Of a stretch of DNA of 34,494 nucleotides, positions 16,698-26,682 are shown in pieces; the stretch's first letter is position 1, and each line of letters starts with the position of its first letter. The notes under the pieces are model-generated. The model searched no databases. It was not told where the DNA came from and saw nothing but the letters and a program-made list of their open reading frames with translations. The stretch is taken from assembly GCA_012034615.1 (NCBI GenBank), contig JAAUPA010000019.1, positions 1 through 34,494 on the forward strand, in the 5' to 3' direction. The stretch is from Leptolyngbyaceae cyanobacterium CSU_1_4. Its GTDB lineage: Bacteria; Cyanobacteriota; Cyanobacteriia; Elainellales; Elainellaceae. The translations under genes were made by a program, and so were the position numbers.

Positions 16698-18638
16698 ACG
16701 AACGCTCCAAGGCTTCTGCAAACTCGCCCACCCAAGGAATCAGGGCTAAGTCGCCAAAGGTAATTTGGCGTTGCTGTTGGTCAAGTTCGGCAATGCGCAA
16801 TTTTTCGGCATAAACTTGCTGCTGATAATATTGTTTTAATTCGGCAGGTGTGGTGTCATCAGTTTTTTCCCAAAGATTGAGCAAATGCCGATAGCGTTTC
16901 TCGCACATGACTCGCTCAATGCACGCGATCGCCGCTCGAATCACCAACGGGCGCGCAGGACATCTCGTTTGGTTTTTTCGTCGAGTTGAATCAAGTGATA
17001 AATGTATGCCAGCTTGTCAGGATACTCCGCACACCGATCCTGTAATTGATCAATCAATTCCTTGGGGTTGTGCAGCTCCATCTCTTCAATGTTCATCATC
17101 TGTTGCCAAAAGAAGCGATGGTGCGCGAGGCTAAAGTCTAAGTCGCGTTCATCTAAAGATTCACGAATAAAGGAACGGTATTCGGACAACAGCAGATAAA
17201 GCCGCAAAAGCTGAGCCTCGGCTTCTTCTTGCAAAGTACGATCGCCCGGTCGTTGCCATTTTTGCGATCGCCCGTGCCAGCGTTGACCGCGCACCTGGGT
17301 TCGCAGGTCGGCTTCTAGTTGCATCGTCAAATGAGGATTGCCGTAGCTCAACAGCTCCGCACACCGATGGATGTAGTGAGTTCGCAGCGTGGCATTGGGC
17401 AAATCTCCCAAAAGCTTAACGATCGCCTGAGTGCTCTGCTGAAACTGATCAGCTTGATTCAGGTCTGCGCCCTCTAACGTCCGCTGAATTTGCCAATCTA
17501 GCCAAAGCGGCGCATGGTCTAACAGCGATTGATAGACCTCTGCCGACTGGGTTTTGAGAAAATCGTCTGGATCTTTGCCTTCGGGCAAATTGAGAATCCG
17601 CAGTTTCACTTCACCCTGATAAGCCAGATCGCTAACTTCCCCGATCGCCCGTTCCGCTGCTTTATTGCCTGCCGAATCGCCATCAAAATTGAAGATAATT
17701 TGCTTAGATTCGGTGTAGCGAATCAGCGATCGCACCTGAGCCAAACTCAGCGCCGTCCCCATCGAAGCGACAACATTCGTAATATTAACCGCGTGAAGCG
17801 CAATCACATCAAAGTAGCCTTCCACCACCACCGCTTTGTCAGTTTTGGCGATCGCAGCTCGTGCCTTATCCAATGCAAACAGCGTCTTCCCTTTATCAAA
17901 CAGCTCGGTTTCAGGAGAGTTCAGATACTTAGGCTGCTCATCGCCCAAAGACCGACCGCCAAAGCCAATGACTCGCCCTTGCAAATCATGAATGGGAATT
18001 ATCAGGCGATCGCGGAAGCGATCGTAATGTCCGCTGCCCTGCCCTGCCTGACGCGGCACAATCAACCCCGCCTGCTCAATCAGCTCCACCGGATATCTTT
18101 TATGATCAACCAAGTAGCCATAGAGCGTTTGCCAACCCCCCGGAGCGTAGCCCAGTTGAAAATGCTGAATGGTTTCATCGCTTAGCCGTCGCTGCGTCTT
18201 AAGATAAGCGATCGCCCCTTCGCCCGAAGGTTGCCGCAGAGCATGTTCAAAAAACTTGGCAGTTATCGCCAATACTTCATAGAGCTGCTCCCGCAGAGAG
18301 ATTTGCCGCTGAAGTTCCTGCCGCTGGGCAGGTTCTAGGGTCTTGACCGGAACTTGGTAGCGATTCGCCAGTTCTAGCACCACATCCCCAAAAGATTGCT
18401 TGCCAATTTCCATGACAAACTTAATGGCATTGCCCCCTGCCCCACAGCTAAAGCAGTAGTAAAATTGCTTGGTGGGGCTCACGCTGAAGCTAGGCGACTT
18501 ATCATCGTGGAACGGACAAAGCCCCGTAAAATCTTTCCCTCGCTTCCGCAGCACAACATGTTCGGAGATGACATCCACAATGTCAACGCGCTGCTTGACT
18601 TGCTCAATGGTGTCGGGGTGGAGGTGGGGAATGCTCAC
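16696..18638 (-). CDS. dnaG: DNA primase (frameshifted near the C-terminus in this sequence)
   Basis: Synthesises RNA primers at the replication fork. The N-terminal zinc domain has 'CPFHDDKSPSFSV' and 'CFSCGAGGNAI'. The primase core has 'YDRFRDRLIIPIHD' and 'VIGFGGRSL'. The Toprim domain has 'VVEGYFDVIAL' and 'FNFDGDSAGNKAA'. The C-terminal helicase-interacting region follows from about residue 420. The frame ends early at 16941 after '..DVLRARW'. One extra base in the run GGG at 16949-16951 reads on through 'RAPLVIRAAIACIERVMCEK' to a stop at 16696, giving 647 aa. An essential gene with a break in a three-base run is best read as an error. The start is the first ATG, at 18638. dnaG stands alone, not in a macromolecular-synthesis operon. 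Confidence 0.94.
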
Positions 18639-18884
18639 AAGCGTCTCAAACTCAAATAGTGTGACTGCTGCTTTAGTTGTAAACTAATCCGCTACATCTG
18701 GCGTAACTCTTAATAAAGTAAACTAAACTCGGTAGGAAATAAAGACGAACTGCTGAACAGGGACGATCGACATCGGTACACCTGACCTAGTTCTATCATC
18801 GCATGTTCGCTCATGGAGCAGGCGAAATTAGCAAAGCAGCTCATCTGAACAAAGGCAATACTGGGCGACTATGGAGAGCGACGA

Positions 18885-20252
18885 ATGGGAAGAATTATCG
18901 TTTCGGCAGCACATGGCGGCATTGAAGGCGGCAGCCGCGATCCGGGGGCAGTGGTGGATGGGGTTACCGAAGCGCGGGAAATGATTTTGCTGCGGGATTT
19001 GATAGTGCAAACTTTGCGATCGCGCAATTACGAAGCCCTCGCCGTTCCCGACGACCTCAGTTTGCAGCAAACCCTCGATTGGGTGAACAATCGCGCGGCA
19101 GTGGGCGATATTGCCCTAGAAATTCATGCCAACGCCTTCAGCGACACCACGACGCGAGGCATTGCCGTGTTCTACCTCGCCAACAACGAAGAGCGTAAAT
19201 CCCAAGCCGAACTGCTGCTGCAAACCTACATTCGTCGGGTGCCCCAAATGCCCAGCCGAGGTGCCAAACCAGACACCCAAACCGCCCTAGGCAACCTGGC
19301 ATTTTGTCGCCAAGTGGTCATTCCTTCTCTGCTGATGGAAGTTGGCTTACTAACCAACGCTGACGATCGCCGCCTCCTTCAAACTCAGCGCCAAGAGATT
19401 GCCCTAGGCATTGCGGAAGGTTTGGCAACGTGGAGCCTAGGCAGATCCCCTAATCCTGCCCCCAGTCCATTGCCCCTGCCTGCCCCAACCCCAGGACTGT
19501 ACCCAGATTGCAACATCAACCTCAATGGGGGCATTTTTGACCAACGGGGCATCATTGTCGAAGGAAACGCTTATATTCCCCTAGATTTTGTCGATCAGTT
19601 GGGCATTGACTTGCCCCTTTCCTACCGCCGCATCACCTACCAAAATATTGTGTTCATTCGCGCGGTTGACCTCAGAGACTTTAATATTTCAGTCACCTGG
19701 GATGGCAACACCCGCACCGTTTCCTTGCGATCGGCGCTATCCATCTGTGGAGACCAAATCGATCGCATCATGGGGCATGGCAACACGTCCTTGGTGCAGC
19801 TCATCACCTTCCTCAAAAGCAAAAACCCCGATGCGCTCAACCGCTTCCCCGACCTGCCCAAGTTTTACCGCGAAGAAGGCAATGCAGAGGGCGTTAACTT
19901 TGATATTGCCTTTGCCCAAATGGGACTGGAAACCAACTTTTTGCGGTTTGGTGGCATTGTCAAGCCAGAACAAAATAATTTTGCGGGCTTAGGCGGAGTT
20001 GGCACAGGCGCGGGCGGTGCCACTTTTCCGAGTGCAAGATTGGGTGTGCGAGCCCATATTCAACATCTCAAAGCTTACGCCAGTACCGAACCTTTGCGGC
20101 AAGCTGAGGTTGATCCCCGCTTTCGATTTGTGCGGCGAGGCATTGCGCCCTTGTTAGACCAACTCAGCGGACGCTGGACCGCAGATCCTCAGTACGGCAC
20201 CAAGATTTTGAATGGAGTGCGGCAGCTATATGAGTTTACAGGGTTGTTGTAA
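18885..20252 (+). CDS. N-acetylmuramoyl-L-alanine amidase with C-terminal glucosaminidase-like domain
   Basis: A 455-aa peptidoglycan hydrolase with two catalytic domains. Residues 1-185 are an Amidase_3 domain: 'IIVSAAHGGIEGGSRDPGAV' with the zinc His, 'ALEIHANAFSD', and 'SLLMEVGLLTNADD' with the catalytic Glu. A Pro-rich linker (about 192-207) follows. Then comes a stalk-like beta region resembling copper-amine-oxidase N-like repeats ('GGIFDQRGIIVEGNAYIPLDF'). Residues about 320-455 resemble a glucosaminidase domain ('FAQMGLETNFLRFGGIVKPE', 'QNNFAGLGGVGTGAGG'). No signal peptide is visible at the chosen ATG, which is odd for a wall enzyme. Upstream sequence gives no in-frame alternative that adds one. 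It precedes the glycosyltransferase gene by 11 bases, so the two may be cotranscribed. Confidence 0.85.
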   Translation: MGRIIVSAAHGGIEGGSRDPGAVVDGVTEAREMILLRDLIVQTLRSRNYEALAVPDDLSLQQTLDWVNNRAAVGDIALEIHANAFSDTTTRGIAVFYLANNEERKSQAELLLQTYIRRVPQMPSRGAKPDTQTALGNLAFCRQVVIPSLLMEVGLLTNADDRRLLQTQRQEIALGIAEGLATWSLGRSPNPAPSPLPLPAPTPGLYPDCNINLNGGIFDQRGIIVEGNAYIPLDFVDQLGIDLPLSYRRITYQNIVFIRAVDLRDFNISVTWDGNTRTVSLRSALSICGDQIDRIMGHGNTSLVQLITFLKSKNPDALNRFPDLPKFYREEGNAEGVNFDIAFAQMGLETNFLRFGGIVKPEQNNFAGLGGVGTGAGGATFPSARLGVRAHIQHLKAYASTEPLRQAEVDPRFRFVRRGIAPLLDQLSGRWTADPQYGTKILNGVRQLYEFTGLL

Positions 20253-20263
20253 CGGGTTAAAGA

Positions 20264-21883
20264 ATGAATTTGAGTAAACCATTGAGCACGGTTGATCCCG
20301 GGCGATCGCTCGTCATTCTCCTATTATTTCTGGGTCTATTGTTTCGCGTGGCGCACCTCGATCGCAAGGTCTACTGGGTCGATGAAGTTGCAACATCGAT
20401 TCGGGTGGCTGGCTACACCAAAACTGAAATTGTGAGAGAGGTCGCAACGGGAAAAATCCTTCATCCGCAAGACTTGCTCAACTATCAAAAACTTACGCCT
20501 CAGCGAGGTTTTTCCGACACTCTACAAGCCCTGGTCAACAGCCCCGAACATACGCCCCTTTATTTTCTCCTGGTGAGAGCGTGGGCAACGGTGTTCGGTA
20601 GTTCGGCGGCAGCAATGCGATCGCTCTCTGTCCTCTTTAGCCTGATTGCCCTACCCTGTCTTTATGGGCTAACGCTAGAGCTTTTTCGATCGCCCTTCAC
20701 TGCTAGCCTTGCCGTTTCCCTAGCTGCTATTTCTCCATTTTTTGTCGCCTATGCCCAAGAGGCTCGTCCCTATAGTCTCTGGCTCGTTGCCATTTTACTC
20801 TCTAACCTGTTTTTATTAAGAGCCGTTCGGTTCAATCAACACCAAAGTTGGGTCTGGTATACGCTGTCTCTTATCCTAGGATTCTATACTTCTTTATTGT
20901 CCATCTGGGTCGCAGTCGGACAAAGCATTTGGGTCATGATTACCGCCCGATCGCAGCTCAAGCCTGGGGCGATCGCCCTCACTAGCGCATTCCTTGCATT
21001 TACGCCTTGGCTCTGGGTCATAGCCCAGCACTGGCAAAGACTTCAGGATAATACCACCTGGATGCGAGTGCCGATGGGTGTTCTCCCCAGAGTGGCGATC
21101 GGGCTGTATAGCATCGTGATTGGATTTGTAGATTTTCCGGTTCACGTTCCCATTGACGCAGTAATCATTGCGGCAATCATTGCGGACGTTGGTTTGCTGA
21201 CCCTGGTTGGATTTTCCTTCTACTGGGTACAAGCTCACTCAGTTCGTCCAGCCTGTCTATTTATTTTCACACTAGCGATCGCAACACCGTTAGGTTTACT
21301 CATCATAGACTGGCTTACCAACGGTCAAAGCTCGACCGCTCCTCGATATTTAATTCCGAGTCAGATTGCGGTACAGTTGGCGATCGCTTTTCTGTTTAGC
21401 CAGAAGTTACAATCAGAAAAACCAAAGCTCTGGAAGCTGTTATGGGCTGTGCTCATTTCAATGGGAGTCCTATCGTGTGCAGCAAACTTAGACACATCCC
21501 CCAAGTATCAAAAAATTCGGAATTTGCATAACATTGCCATTGCCAACGCCATTAACCAAGCGCCACCCCTGGTAGGTACCTCGAAAAGCACTCCCCTCGT
21601 GATTGCCCAATCCACCGAAACCATGGATCTATTATCCCTCAGTCGTACTCTTGCAGAGAACGTAGAAATCAAGATATTATCCCAAAGTAATCCTGCAAGC
21701 ATTCCCAACCTGTGTCAAAAAATCTTTCTTTTTAACCCTTCAGAAGCATTCCGCACCGCTATCATTGCCCAGCGATCGATTGAACCCATTTACCAGCCTC
21801 AACTGTTAATCCCCGGTGAAATTTCCCTAACACTTTGGGCAGTAAACAATGATTCTTGTTCCCATGACAGGTTGCCCCAATGA
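20264..21883 (+). CDS. GT39-like (ArnT/PMT_2) membrane glycosyltransferase
   Basis: A 539-aa integral membrane protein with about ten or more hydrophobic helices. After the first helix comes 'RKVYWVDEVATSIRVAGY'. The acidic D-E in this first extracytoplasmic loop is the hallmark of lipid-linked sugar transferases of the PMT_2/ArnT superfamily. 'NSPEHTPLYFLLVRAWATVF' and 'SPFFVAYAQEARPYSLWLVA' are the other family segments. The C-terminal 100 residues form a soluble domain. Such enzymes move a sugar from a polyprenyl phosphate to lipid, protein or glycan outside the membrane; the acceptor is unknown. The stop overlaps the start of the next gene (ATGA at 21880), so the two are translationally coupled. 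Confidence 0.82.
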   Translation: MNLSKPLSTVDPGRSLVILLLFLGLLFRVAHLDRKVYWVDEVATSIRVAGYTKTEIVREVATGKILHPQDLLNYQKLTPQRGFSDTLQALVNSPEHTPLYFLLVRAWATVFGSSAAAMRSLSVLFSLIALPCLYGLTLELFRSPFTASLAVSLAAISPFFVAYAQEARPYSLWLVAILLSNLFLLRAVRFNQHQSWVWYTLSLILGFYTSLLSIWVAVGQSIWVMITARSQLKPGAIALTSAFLAFTPWLWVIAQHWQRLQDNTTWMRVPMGVLPRVAIGLYSIVIGFVDFPVHVPIDAVIIAAIIADVGLLTLVGFSFYWVQAHSVRPACLFIFTLAIATPLGLLIIDWLTNGQSSTAPRYLIPSQIAVQLAIAFLFSQKLQSEKPKLWKLLWAVLISMGVLSCAANLDTSPKYQKIRNLHNIAIANAINQAPPLVGTSKSTPLVIAQSTETMDLLSLSRTLAENVEIKILSQSNPASIPNLCQKIFLFNPSEAFRTAIIAQRSIEPIYQPQLLIPGEISLTLWAVNNDSCSHDRLPQ

Positions 21884-22640
21884 ATTCTTTTTACACCAAC
21901 CTAAAAGCCAAATATCGACAATGGATTTTAACCGAAGGCGAGAAAGCCATCCGCCGGGTAGAAGGCTATATTGGGCGCAACTCTCTAGTGGGCGATACGC
22001 CCTTTCTGACGGTTGAACAATTTAGTTGGGTGCCTGACCTAGAAGCAAAGTGGCAAGTCGTTCGCCAAGAGCTAGAAGTACTGCTCAGCAAAGTAGACGA
22101 ACTTCCCAATTTTCAAGATATTTCTAAAGACCAATATGCCATCACCACAGACAACCTCTGGAAGACCTATTTCTTTTATGCCTATGGCGTGAAAGCCGAA
22201 GGCAACTGCCGCCAATGTCCTGAAACCGCCCGTTTAATTGAAAGTATTCCAGGCATCAACCTAGCATTTTTTCCATCTTAATGCCCCATAAAACCATCCC
22301 AGTTCATCGCGGTCCTTACAAAGGAGTGATACGAATGCATCTCCCGCTGAAAGTTCCAGAGCCTGCGATCGAATGCGCCATTCGAGTAGACCAAGAAATC
22401 CGGCACTGGGAAGAAGGAAAAGTTCTGCTGTTTGACGATACTTATCCCCACGAAGCATGGAATCATACCAACGGAATTCGAGCGGTTTTATTCGTCGATT
22501 TTATTCGTCCAATGCAGTTTCCCGCCTCTCTGGTCAATTGGTTTTTAATTCAACTGATTGCTTGGTCGCCCTACGTTCGCGGCGAGCAGCCCGCCTTTGA
22601 GGAGTGGGATCGGCGGCTAACGCAGATCTTCAAGCGCTGA
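21880..22640 (+). CDS. Aspartyl/asparaginyl beta-hydroxylase (LpxO-like) family dioxygenase, frameshifted in this sequence
   Basis: Fe(II)/2-oxoglutarate dioxygenase of PF05118. The core motifs are '[15 protein letters not shown]' (first iron His, substrate strand), '[20 protein letters not shown]' (second iron His) and 'RAVLFVDF' (the Arg holding 2-oxoglutarate). The HRGP form is found in lipid- or peptide-hydroxylating members such as LpxO as well as Asp/Asn hydroxylases. The frame breaks before the first motif. One extra T in the run 22267-22272 reads '[20 protein letters not shown]' and gives 253 aa. It overlaps the glycosyltransferase gene by four bases, which suggests that both act on the same surface molecule. 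The 3' end overlaps metH on the other strand by 11 bases. Confidence 0.83.
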
Positions 22641-25600
22641 AGTACTTTGCCATCGGGTGATACGCCACGAACGCCGTGGTCGATTGTTCAGGATAAATTT
22701 GTTCGCTTTCGTCCATGTACAAATTAATGCGATCGCTTTTCAACAATTCCAACTGCTTAAACTGGTCTGGAATATGAGGACAAGCGGGATAGCCAAAGCT
22801 ATATCGAGAACCCTGATACCGCTGCGCCAACATATCCCGGATATTATCCGGATCTTGGTCACCAAACCCCAATTCTCGACGAATACGAGCATGGGTCCAT
22901 TCGGCAAGCGCTTCTGCCAACTGAACTGCCATCCCGTGAAAGTAAAGATACTCCGTGTAGTTATTGGTTTTAAATAACTCCTGCGCCACCTCAGAAGCGA
23001 TATGCCCCATGGTTACCGCCTGCATGGGCAGCACATCCATTTGCCCGGACTCTGTTGACGCAAAGAAGTCGGCAATGCAATAGCGCCGCATAGACTTTTG
23101 CCGAGGAAATTTCCAGGTAACAAAGGGCTGCGTGCCAGAGCCATCGGGGTCATAAACATGCAGCAAATTCCCTTCCGACTGGCAGGGAAAATAGCCATAA
23201 ACCACTTGAGGATGCAACAGGTTTTCTGTCAAAATTCGAGCTTTCCAACGAGCCAAAACGGGATATACCTTTTCCTCTAAAAAGGCATCATACGCTTCAC
23301 GAGGTTGTTCACGGGGCTTGCGAAATTGCCATTGTCCAGCAATCAAGGCTTGCAAATCAAGATGCCAGAATAGCTCTTCCCAAGGAATATCAACAGAGTT
23401 AAGAATTTGAGTTCCCCAGAAAGGAGGCGTAGGGCGAGCAATGTGGGCATCAATGGCTTCCGATCGCCGCGTATCCTCTTCCACTGGCTCCGCCGCCACT
23501 GCTTCGACCACTGGCTCCTCTGCCCCCTCCTCCTCTTTGCTCCAGTCCATTGGATTACCCGCCTCATCCAAAAAGCCCTTCAAGTCATCCCAATGATGCT
23601 CGGTCTTCGCAGGCATGAGCTTGTCCATAAAATGCAAATCAGCAAAGGCATCCTTGCCATAAACCACTCTGCCCTTATACACTCGCTGACAATCTTCGTA
23701 GACAAACTTGCGAGTCAGAGCGGCTCCTCCCAAAATAACGGGAACGGTGATGCCTTGATCACTAAACGTTTGTAAGTTGTCTTTCATGAACGCAGTTGAC
23801 TTAACCAAAAGACCACTCATAGCAATGCAGTCTGCCTTGTGTTCTTTGTAGGCATTGATAATATTTTCAACAGGCTGCTTAATCCCTAAATTGATCACCT
23901 TGTAACCATTGTTCGTCAAAATAATATCCACGAGATTCTTACCAATATCGTGAACATCCCCCTTAACGGTTGCGATTAGAAAAACACCCTTCGAGTCACT
24001 GCTGCCTTCAATCTTTTCCATCAGGGGTTCTAAGAACGCCACCGCCGCCTTCATGGTTTCAGCAGATTGCAACACAAAGGGCAATTGCATTTGCCCCGAA
24101 CCGAATAGTTCACCGACCACTTTCATACCATCTAGCAAGAAAACATTGACGATATCCAGCGGCTTGTATTGCTCTAAGGCAATTTTTAGCGCATCTTCTA
24201 AACCAATGCGTTCACCATCAATAATGTGCTGCTTCAGGCGTTCCTCAATGGGCAAATCTGTAAGGGTGGCAGTCGATCGGGCATCTTTAACCGACACGCC
24301 TTCAAACATCTTTGTCAGCTCAGTCAACGGGTCATAAATACAAATATCGCCTTCAAAACGACGGCGATCGTAAATTAAATCTCGGCAGACTTGCTGCTGC
24401 TCTGGCGTAATTTTGAAATGGGCAATAGCTTCGCCGCGCTGACAATGGAGCCGTCCATGCCAGCCGCGATCGCCTCATGCAAAAACATCGAGTTCAACAC
24501 AATTCGAGTCGCCGGATTCAACCCGAAAGAGATATTCGACACCCCCAACATAAAGTGACAACCCGGCAGCAATTCTCGAATCCGACGAATAGACTCGATC
24601 GTGGCTTTACCATTCTCTCGATCTTCCTCAATTCCAGTTGAAATAGGTAACGCCAACGTATCAAAAAAATCTCATGGGGTGGAATGCCATATTCCAAAAC
24701 TGCATGATAAGCACGTTCAGCAATTTTGACTTTTTGGTCAGCAGTTCGTGCCATACCCTCTTCATCAATCGTGCCAATGACCACGCCTGCCCCATAGGTT
24801 TTTGCTAGCTCTAGCACCTTCAAAAAGCGTTCATCCCCATCTTCATAGTTAGTAGAATTGAGAATGCATTTACCCCCAGCAACCTTTAAACCCGCCTCCA
24901 TTTTTTGCCACTCGGTCGAGTCCAGCATTAAGGGATAGTGGCAGTTGTGACCAGACGCGATACTAATTCCCTCATGTCACGTTCGCCATCTCGCCCGACA
25001 AAATCCACGTTCACATCCAAGACATGCGCACCCTCCTTAATTTGAGACCGGGCGATCGCCACCAACCCATCCCAGTTTTCCTCATTCAACAGCTCCCGCA
25101 CCTTTTTAGACCCACTGGCATTGAGGCGTTCGCCCACAATCAAAAATGAGTTATCTTGCTCATACGGTTGCGCCGAGTAAATAGATGCCGCAGCAGGCGT
25201 ATAACCCAAATTCGGACGAGGAATTTCAGACGTATAAACCGCTCCATTTTTCCAATGTTGGCGATCGATCCGCACCGATCGCTCTTTGGGTGTCAACGTC
25301 GCCGCCACCTCTGCCAACTGCTGAATATGTTCAGGACGAGTGCCGCAGCAACCGCCAATCACCTGCACCCCCATATCCTCGACAAAATGCAGCAACGCCA
25401 TCCGTAGCTCCATCGGTGTCAGCTTATAGTGCGCGTGCCCCCCAATGTTTTCGGGTAGCCCCGCGTTAGGAATACACGACACCACAAAAGGCGCATTCTC
25501 CGTCAAATATTGAATATGGGGCTTCATCAAATCGGGACCCGTCGCACAATTCAACCCCAAAATATCAATGGGATAAGGCTCCAAAATCGCCAACACACCA

Positions 25601-26229
25601 CTAATATCAGTACCCACCAGCATGGTTCCCTGCTGCTCCATTGTCACCGAAACCATCAGAGGACGGCGATCGCCCTTGTGCTCAAACACTTCTTCAATGG
25701 CATTCAGCGCCGCCTTAATTTGCAGCACATCCTGACAAGTTTCCACCAAAAATAAGTCCACTCCCCCATCAAACAAGCCCTCTGCCTGCACCCTAAATGC
25801 CGCCTTAAGCTCGTCATAACCCACATGCCCCAGCGTCGGCAACTTAGTTCCAGGACCCATCGAGCCTGCCACAAATCGTGGTTTTTCGGGCGTAGAATAT
25901 TCAGCCGTGCAACGCTTTGCCAACTCCGCCGCCTTCCGGCTCAAATCATAGGCTTGATCGGCTAAATCGTAGTCTACCAACACTAACGGGCTACTGCCAA
26001 AAGTATCAGTTTCAATCACATCGGCTCCTGCCGCCAAAAAATCGCGGTGAACCTTAGCGATCGCCTCCGGCTTAGTGACCACCAAATATTCATTACACCC
26101 CTCGTAAGCTGCTCCCCCAAAGTCCTCAGCAGTCAAATTTTGGGATTGAATGTTAGTTCCCATCGCACCATCAAAAACTAGGACAGGACGATCGGGGCGG
26201 TGCAGGTGAGCAAGGAAAGGATGAGTCAT
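22630..26229 (-). CDS. metH: Cobalamin-dependent methionine synthase (frameshifted three times in this sequence)
   Basis: Transfers a methyl group from 5-methyl-THF to homocysteine through cobalamin. Domains run in the normal order. Homocysteine binding has zinc Cys in 'LNCATGPD' and '[11 protein letters not shown]'. The pterin domain has '[14 protein letters not shown]'. Cobalamin binding has '[15 protein letters not shown]', whose His is the lower cobalt ligand. The AdoMet activation domain has '[18 protein letters not shown]'. A Glu-rich linker joins the last two. Three single-base losses break the frame: in AA at 24930-24931, in the A-run 24663-24669, and in the T-run 24411-24414. Restoring them gives 1200 aa, the normal length. 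Every motif is intact, so the breaks look technical. No cobalamin riboswitch is evident upstream. It works with MetF (1-533). Confidence 0.95.
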
Positions 26230-26396
26230 GATGGCAAGGGACTTGTTACAACTTATGAACTTGAACCTAGTTTACAGATTATCAATCTTTTCTCAATTTT
26301 GTGGATTTTTTGGGCAGAAGGCTAACATTCTCTTTAAAGTAATGTTTTGCTAACTATAAAATCCTGTGATACTCTGTGAAAAGTCTGACGCAACAA

Positions 26397-26470
26397 CGGG
26401 ATGTAGCGCAGCTTGGTAGCGCACCGACTTCGGGAGTCGGGGGCCGCAGGTTCAAATCCTGTCATCCCGA
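26397..26470 (+). tRNA. tRNA-Pro(CGG)
   Basis: The cloverleaf is complete: acceptor stem CGGGATG/CATCCCG, D arm GCGC/GCGC with GGTAG in the loop, anticodon stem CCGAC/GTCGG around TTCGGGA (anticodon CGG, proline), and a TTCAAAT T-loop. The discriminator base is A at 26470. CCA is not encoded, as is usual in cyanobacteria. The gene is followed by a short T-run. Confidence 0.95.
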
Positions 26471-26682
26471 TTTTAGAAAAGTCAATAGGGTCAATTTCAG
26501 CAAGGCTGCTTACAGTTTTAGTGCCCCATTGAGCACATCCATTCCTCTGGCTGCGTAAGCAAGCCCCGTCGGGTGCATGAAGCAAGGCAGAATTCACTGC
26601 CGCTAAAGTTTGGGGATTCCGCTTCGATCTATAAATCCAACAAAATTCAACAGATGTTCACCTGATCTCTACACCGCTTAAT

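Noticed and set aside
22630-26229. metH as four separate genes or a pseudogene
   Set aside because: The pieces join through single-base run errors and give a 1200-aa protein with all domains and ligands intact.
26230-26396. Cobalamin riboswitch upstream of metH
   Set aside because: The B12-box consensus and the expected long structured leader were not found in the gap.
26376-26597. Small open frames on both strands over the tRNA
   Set aside because: They are translations of the tRNA-Pro gene and its flank.
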